From positions 1-10,003 of the forward strand of contig DAIOTP010000119.1 in NCBI GenBank assembly GCA_036751905.1: DNA of 10,003 nucleotides, written 5' to 3'. Position numbers and translations under genes: made by a program. Source of the DNA: T3Sed10-241 sp036751905. GTDB taxonomy: Bacteria; Bacteroidota; Bacteroidia; Flavobacteriales_D; Cryomorphaceae. The notes below the pieces were generated by a model. That model made no database searches and was not told the origin of the DNA. It worked only from the letters and a program-made list of their open reading frames with translations. Within the stretch, counting starts at the first letter, position 1. Each line of letters starts with the position of its first letter. Below, piece by piece: positions 6,247 to 10,003 of this stretch.

Positions 6247-7692
6247 TCATTTGTAAGCGATGCATACATTTTTTGGTTCGGTAAAAAAGGCCATGGCTTC
6301 AAAACCACCTTCCCGGCCCATCCCGCTATTTTTCACCCCGCCGAATGGGGTGCGCAGGTCGCGCTCCAGCCAGCAATTTACCCACACGATGCCCGCTTGA
6401 ATGCCTTCAGCCATGCGGTGGGCGCGGTTGAGGTCATTGGTCCATACGGTGCTTGCAAGCCCGTAGGGTGTGGCATTCGCTTTGGCGAGGGCTTCGGCTT
6501 CGGTTTCGAAGGTATCAAGCGTTACCACTGGCCCAAATATCTCTTCTTGGTTGGTACGGCACTGCTGTCCAAGGCCTTCTATCACAGTGGGTGCTACGAA
6601 GTATCCGCATGCAAGAGGGCCGGGCATTTGCACGCGGTGGCCGCCGCAAAGCACTTTTCCTCCCTCTTCTTGAGCAAGGTCGATGTAGCTCAATATTTTA
6701 TTCATGTGGCCTTCGCTTACCACGGCACCCATTTTGGTGTCATCAAGGGCGGGGTCGCCTACCGCCATACGCTCTACTTTTTCGACAAAGGCGTCCCGGA
6801 ATTTGGCGTAAAGCCTTTTTTCAATCAAAATGCGTGAACCACAGAGGCATATCTGTCCTTGGTTGGCAAATGAGCTGCGCAAAGTAGTGCGCATCATGGC
6901 ATCGAAATCGCAGTCGGCAAAAATGATGTTGGGGTTTTTTCCACCCAGCTCGAGCGACAGTTTTTTGAATTGGGTGCCAGCTTGCGTTATGATGCGCTTG
7001 CCGGTTTCGGTGCCGCCTGTAAAAGAAATGCCATGCACGTCGCGGTGCGTGCAAATGGCTTCACCGCATTCAGGTCCAGTGCCGTGCACTATGTTGAGTA
7101 CCCCTTTCGGGAAATTGACCTCCGCCGCAACTTCCGCCAGCATGAAGGCTGTCATGGGGGTAACCTCTGAAGGCTTGGCCACTACGGTATTGCCGGCAGC
7201 GAGGGCAGGTGCCAATTTCCAACTGAACAGATAGAGCGGCAAGTTCCATGGCGAAATGCAACCCACCACGCCCAGGGGCCTGCGCAGGGTATAGTTGATG
7301 CCCAAACCTTCGGTGTAGTGACTTTCACTGGCATAGTGCATGCATGCACTTGCGTAAAATTCGAAATTGGCGATGGCACGGGGTATATCTACACTTCGGG
7401 CAAGGCTTACGGGCTTGCCATTATCACGTGATTCGGCTTGTGCAAATTCTTCCATGCGCTCCCGGATGCCTTGCGCCAACCGCATCATCCAGTGGAAACG
7501 GTCGCTTGCGGGCATACTGGCCCAAAGAGGGGCAGCATTTTTTGCAGCCTTCACAGCGCTTTCTACATCGGCTGCCGTGCTCCGTGGTATGGCCGCATAC
7601 ACTTCGCCTGTGGCGGGTTGGTAGGAATCAATCCAGGCACCGTTTTGGGCCGGATTGAATTGGCCATCGATGTAATTGAGCAGTTGAATCAT
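6247..7692 (-). CDS. Aldehyde dehydrogenase, likely 2-aminomuconate 6-semialdehyde dehydrogenase
   Basis: This 481-residue NAD-dependent aldehyde dehydrogenase has the expected catalytic set: Asn150 in ISPWNLP, Glu248 in LELGGKNP and Cys282 in FANQGQICLC. FTGGTETG (224-231) is the cofactor loop and EEIFGPV (383-389) is conserved. It most resembles the ALDH8 / 2-hydroxymuconic or 2-aminomuconic semialdehyde dehydrogenase group, which oxidises the semialdehyde from tryptophan (kynurenine) or catechol meta-cleavage breakdown. Support comes from Arg105 in VDIPRA and Arg444 in NCWLERDL, matching the two substrate-carboxylate arginines of the Pseudomonas enzyme; from memory, the Cys-to-Arg spacing of 162 and Glu-to-Cys spacing of 34 agree. 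The start is the ATG at 7692; the in-frame TTG at 7710 lies inside a palindrome and adds six residues without homology. No other pathway genes are in the window, so the exact substrate is inferred. The enzyme is cytoplasmic. Confidence 0.9.
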   Translation of the reverse strand: MIQLLNYIDGQFNPAQNGAWIDSYQPATGEVYAAIPRSTAADVESAVKAAKNAAPLWASMPASDRFHWMMRLAQGIRERMEEFAQAESRDNGKPVSLARSVDIPRAIANFEFYASACMHYASESHYTEGLGINYTLRRPLGVVGCISPWNLPLYLFSWKLAPALAAGNTVVAKPSEVTPMTAFMLAEVAAEVNFPKGVLNIVHGTGPECGEAICTHRDVHGISFTGGTETGKRIITQAGTQFKKLSLELGGKNPNIIFADCDFDAMMRTTLRSSFANQGQICLCGSRILIEKRLYAKFRDAFVEKVERMAVGDPALDDTKMGAVVSEGHMNKILSYIDLAQEEGGKVLCGGHRVQMPGPLACGYFVAPTVIEGLGQQCRTNQEEIFGPVVTLDTFETEAEALAKANATPYGLASTVWTNDLNRAHRMAEGIQAGIVWVNCWLERDLRTPFGGVKNSGMGREGGFEAMAFFTEPKNVCIAYK

Positions 7693-7702
7693 GGCTGTGA
7701 AG

Positions 7703-7719
7703 TTCGCCAATTTGGCGAA
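7703..7719. promoter_or_regulatory. Perfect 17-bp palindrome, possible operator of the dehydrogenase gene
   Basis: TTCGCCAA and TTGGCGAA are perfect 8-bp arms around a single T. The site begins 11 bp upstream of the ATG at 7692. On the minus strand it lies between a TTTG (7726-7723), which could be a -33 element, and a poor -7 match (GAACTTCA). Such a site suits a dimeric repressor or activator, but no regulator gene is adjacent to name it. Confidence 0.4.
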
Positions 7720-7726
7720 ATGCCAA

Positions 7727-7762
7727 ACAACAAAGCGCCACCCTGCGGTGACGCTTTGTTGT
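7727..7762. other. Long hairpin-forming inverted repeat
   Basis: An 11-bp arm (7727-7737, ACAACAAAGCG) pairs perfectly with 7752-7762. After one C-A mismatch a 4-bp inner stem (CACC with GGTG) closes a CTGC loop. It sits in the divergent control region upstream of both flanking genes. Neither side has a strong run of T (GATTTTAC to the right), so it is a weak candidate terminator; a leader hairpin or an insulating element is as likely. Confidence 0.5.
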
Positions 7763-7823
7763 GATTTTACTGTTAAACCTGAGAATTCTTACATCCTCTT
7801 CTACGAAAGACGTGTTTCCGGAG

Positions 7824-7861
7824 TTGTTAATCGCTTGATATGTATTGTTAAAGAAGGTTAA
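7824..7861 (+). promoter_or_regulatory. Helically phased TTGTTAA-like direct repeats upstream of the kinase gene
   Basis: Four related 7-mers start at 7824 (TTGTTAA), 7835 (TTGATAT), 7845 (TTGTTAA) and 7855 (AGGTTAA), spaced 11, 10 and 10 bp. They end 29 bp before the -7 box of the two-component genes. Direct repeats at one helical turn are the usual arrangement for OmpR-family regulators, so autoregulation by the downstream regulator is plausible. This is inference from spacing only. Confidence 0.35.
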
Positions 7862-7890
7862 GTCCGTCCTCATTGGGTTGAAGGGCCTCC

Positions 7891-7898
7891 TACCTTTG
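7891..7898 (+). promoter_or_regulatory. -7 promoter element of the two-component operon
   Basis: TACCTTTG is an exact match to the Bacteroidota -7 consensus TAnnTTTG and lies 7 bp before the ATG at 7906, so the mRNA leader should be only a few nucleotides long or absent. No good -33 element is present at 19-21 bp, which would be consistent with an activator-dependent promoter. Confidence 0.55.
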
Positions 7899-7905
7899 TG
7901 TCTGC

Positions 7906-9456
7906 ATGAAGAAGAGTTTCATCACGTCACTCATTGTACTTATTTGTATTGCGCTTGTAGGGCTTATTGCCATCCAAATTTATTGGATACGCAATACCAT
8001 TGCACTGCGCGATAGCCAATTCAAGCGCAATGTGAAGACGGCCGTCTCCGATTTCAACGACATCCTGGAGCGTGAAGAAGCGATGGAACGTATGAAGGAA
8101 TACAATCTTTCCAGAAGATTTTTCACGCAGCTCGACAGCATAAAGAACGCCAGGCCGCACGGAAACTTTGTTGTGACTACACAACATGAAGGCATCACCG
8201 ATACGGCAGTGTATGTAAACTCATCAGGCGAAATGGCGCTCAAGTTTGGCAACCAGCGCCACAGCACCACTTTTTTTAACCCCTTTGCATCATCACCTCG
8301 GGCTGACAGTATAAGTCAGCAGCTCGATAGGCTAGATATAGCACAGGCTGAGCTTTTTACGGAATTATTGGCCAGCTTTTTCAAGCTGCAGATAGGCAAT
8401 GACTTTTTGAGTAGGCACAGCTATCAGAGTCTTGACAGCCTCATGAAAAGTAGCCTCCGGGATGTGGTGGGCATCAATGCACCTTTTTATTTCGGCATAT
8501 TTGATATCAATGATATGCCCCTCGTGATTTCGGATGCAGCAAAAGATTACTTGCCCGAATTGTTGGAAGAGGGTTACCGTTCGCGCCTCTTTCCTGCTGA
8601 CAGGATCATTGAGCCACTCTACCTGCGCATTCACTTTCCAACACAGGACAGCTACTTGCTCAAGTCCATGTGGCCCCTGCTTTTTGCAAGTGCAGCATTC
8701 ATGCTTATCGTAATTCTCGCTTTTGGATACAGCATCCGAACCATTCTTTACCAAAAGAAGCTCTCGGCTATAAAGAATGATTTTATCAACAACATGACCC
8801 ATGAGCTCAAAACACCCATCGCCACAATAAGCCTCGCGTGTGAAGCACTGATGGACCCGATTATGTCTAAATCAGCGAGAAGAGACCATTTTTTGAAAAT
8901 GATCAAAGAAGAAAATAAGCGTTTGGGCGTGCTTGTGGAGAATGTGTTGCGCAGCGCTGTGCTCGACCGGGGTGAGATGCAATTGAACAAGGTCAATGTA
9001 GACATGCATGTGGTAATCGATGCGGCCATTCGAAACATTGAATTGCAGGCTCAACAAAAAGGTGGAGTGATTGATACAGCGCTCGATGCCGACAAGCCCA
9101 TCCTTATGGGCGATAAGGTGCACCTTACCAATGTAATATACAACTTGCTCGACAACGCAATCAAATACAGCAATGAGTCGCCCCTCATAAAGGTCAGCAC
9201 GCACAATACCGATTCGTCCATCCAAATACGCGTAAGCGACAATGGAATTGGCGTGCGCAAAGAGGACCACGAACGCATATTCGAAAAGCTATTCCGGGTT
9301 CATACCGGTGATGTACACAATATCAAAGGCTTCGGTTTAGGCTTAAGCTATGTTAAAATGATTGTGGAGAAGCATCATGGCACAGTTTCTGTGCAAAGCG
9401 ATTTAGGAAAAGGTAGTACCTTCATCATCCAATTGCCGTTTGATTATGACATCTAA
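7906..9456 (+). CDS. Sensor histidine kinase (two-component system)
   Basis: This 516-residue inner-membrane kinase has a first membrane segment at about 6-28, a roughly 225-residue periplasmic sensor region (29-253) that I do not recognise, and a second membrane segment at about 254-276. There is no HAMP linker: the dimerisation domain follows within 15 residues. The phospho-accepting His299 lies in NNMTHELKTPIA. The ATPase domain shows the N box (NVIYNLLDNAIKYS, 409-422), the G1 box (SDNGIGV, 444-450) and the G2 box (GFGLGLSY, 475-482). The overall plan resembles the RprX-type kinases of Bacteroidota, but the signal is unknown. The start directly follows a consensus -7 element. The last 11 nt overlap the response regulator gene, implying translational coupling and a dedicated kinase-regulator pair. 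Confidence 0.95.
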   Translation: MKKSFITSLIVLICIALVGLIAIQIYWIRNTIALRDSQFKRNVKTAVSDFNDILEREEAMERMKEYNLSRRFFTQLDSIKNARPHGNFVVTTQHEGITDTAVYVNSSGEMALKFGNQRHSTTFFNPFASSPRADSISQQLDRLDIAQAELFTELLASFFKLQIGNDFLSRHSYQSLDSLMKSSLRDVVGINAPFYFGIFDINDMPLVISDAAKDYLPELLEEGYRSRLFPADRIIEPLYLRIHFPTQDSYLLKSMWPLLFASAAFMLIVILAFGYSIRTILYQKKLSAIKNDFINNMTHELKTPIATISLACEALMDPIMSKSARRDHFLKMIKEENKRLGVLVENVLRSAVLDRGEMQLNKVNVDMHVVIDAAIRNIELQAQQKGGVIDTALDADKPILMGDKVHLTNVIYNLLDNAIKYSNESPLIKVSTHNTDSSIQIRVSDNGIGVRKEDHERIFEKLFRVHTGDVHNIKGFGLGLSYVKMIVEKHHGTVSVQSDLGKGSTFIIQLPFDYDI

Positions 9457-10003
9457 AACCCGCATTCTTCTCGCCGAAGATGATCCCAACCTTGGGACAC
9501 TGCTTCAGGAATACCTGGAAGCAAAAGAATTTGAAACTGTGCTTTGCCCTGATGGGGACAAGGCTTTCAAGACATTTTCAAAGCAACAATTCGATTTTGT
9601 GCTCCTCGACGTAATGATGCCCGTGAAAGACGGCTTCACTGTGGCGAAAGAGATAAGAACGATCAACAAGAAAATACCCATTATCTTCCTCACTGCCAAA
9701 TCAATGAAGGAGGATACCTTGAAGGGATTCAACCTCGGTGCGGACGATTATATCACCAAACCTTTCTCCATGGAGGAGCTTTTGGTGCGCATCAATGCGG
9801 TACTGCGCCGCACAGAAGCTTACCAATTGGCCACATCGGAAGTGCAATTTTTTGAATTGGGTGATTTCGTTTTCGACCATGAGCGTCAGTTGCTGAAGTG
9901 GCAAGAGGAAGAGGTCAAACTCACCACCAAAGAAAGTGAATTGCTTCATTTGCTGTGCTTAAACCGCAACGGTGTGCTCGAGCGCAACTATGCCCTCAAT
10001 GCC
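9446..10003 (+). CDS. OmpR-family response regulator (partial, cut by window end)
   Basis: The first 186 residues are present. The receiver domain (about 5-120) has the acidic pair Asp12-Asp13, the phospho-acceptor Asp55 in LLDVMMP, Thr83 in FLTAK and Lys105 in ITKPFS. After a short linker the winged-helix DNA-binding domain begins near residue 137 (LGDFVFDHERQLL), and TTKESELLHLLCLNRNGVLERN is visible before the sequence stops. About 40-50 residues, including the recognition helix, should lie beyond the window. The ATG at 9446 is 11 nt upstream of the end of the kinase stop codon, in a different frame. Phosphotransfer from the upstream kinase is the expected input. It resembles RprY-type regulators, but the target genes are unknown; the phased repeats upstream of the kinase are candidate sites. 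Confidence 0.95.
   Translation, partial: MTSKTRILLAEDDPNLGTLLQEYLEAKEFETVLCPDGDKAFKTFSKQQFDFVLLDVMMPVKDGFTVAKEIRTINKKIPIIFLTAKSMKEDTLKGFNLGADDYITKPFSMEELLVRINAVLRRTEAYQLATSEVQFFELGDFVFDHERQLLKWQEEEVKLTTKESELLHLLCLNRNGVLERNYALNA

Noticed and set aside
6243..6308. Extended N-terminus of the small membrane protein
   Set aside because: It overlaps the end of the dehydrogenase gene and puts 22 extra residues before the signal segment; the ATG at 6242 fits the 4-bp spacing better.
7727..7762. Hairpin as an intrinsic terminator
   Set aside because: No long T tract follows on either strand, and no gene ends nearby; both neighbours start here.

Overview
The window looks like chromosomal DNA from a member of the phylum Bacteroidota, probably a moderately GC-rich free-living or marine lineage. 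The evidence is the promoter style (TAnnTTTG -7 elements just upstream of starts, with no Shine-Dalgarno dependence), a DUF4301 protein, a PorT-like outer-membrane barrel, and a sensor kinase with the HELKTPI box typical of this phylum. The genus cannot be determined from the sequence alone.

Layout, left to right. Positions 1-257 contain no gene I can name; the stretch is rich in short hairpins. A DUF4301 gene (258-1742, minus) diverges from galE (1846-2865, plus). The roughly 100 bp between them carries back-to-back Bacteroidota-type promoters with the same CAATTG element at the same distance from each -7 box. galE overlaps the next gene, a small outer-membrane beta-barrel protein (2835-3557, plus). 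The stop codon of that gene overlaps the convergent stop of a PAP2-type membrane protein gene (3550-4170, minus).

The minus-strand block from 7692 down to 3550 holds four genes in one direction: an aldehyde dehydrogenase resembling 2-aminomuconate 6-semialdehyde dehydrogenase (6247-7692), a small membrane protein of unknown function 4 bp downstream (5694-6242), rpoN encoding sigma-54 (4175-5626) with its own likely promoter, and the PAP2 gene 4 bp after rpoN.

A 213-bp divergent control region (7693-7905) separates this block from a two-component system on the plus strand: a sensor histidine kinase (7906-9456) and an OmpR-family response regulator that starts 11 nt inside the kinase gene and runs off the end of the window (9446-10003). 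The control region holds a perfect 17-bp palindrome close to the dehydrogenase start, a long hairpin, and four TTGTTAA-like repeats spaced 10-11 bp apart upstream of the kinase.

Most of the window is ordinary housekeeping and regulatory content. I found no phage, transposon, CRISPR array, toxin-antitoxin or defence locus, and no clear new multi-gene system. The most interesting material is regulatory: the divergent promoters, the phased repeats, the palindrome and hairpin, and the unexplained structured segment at the left edge.
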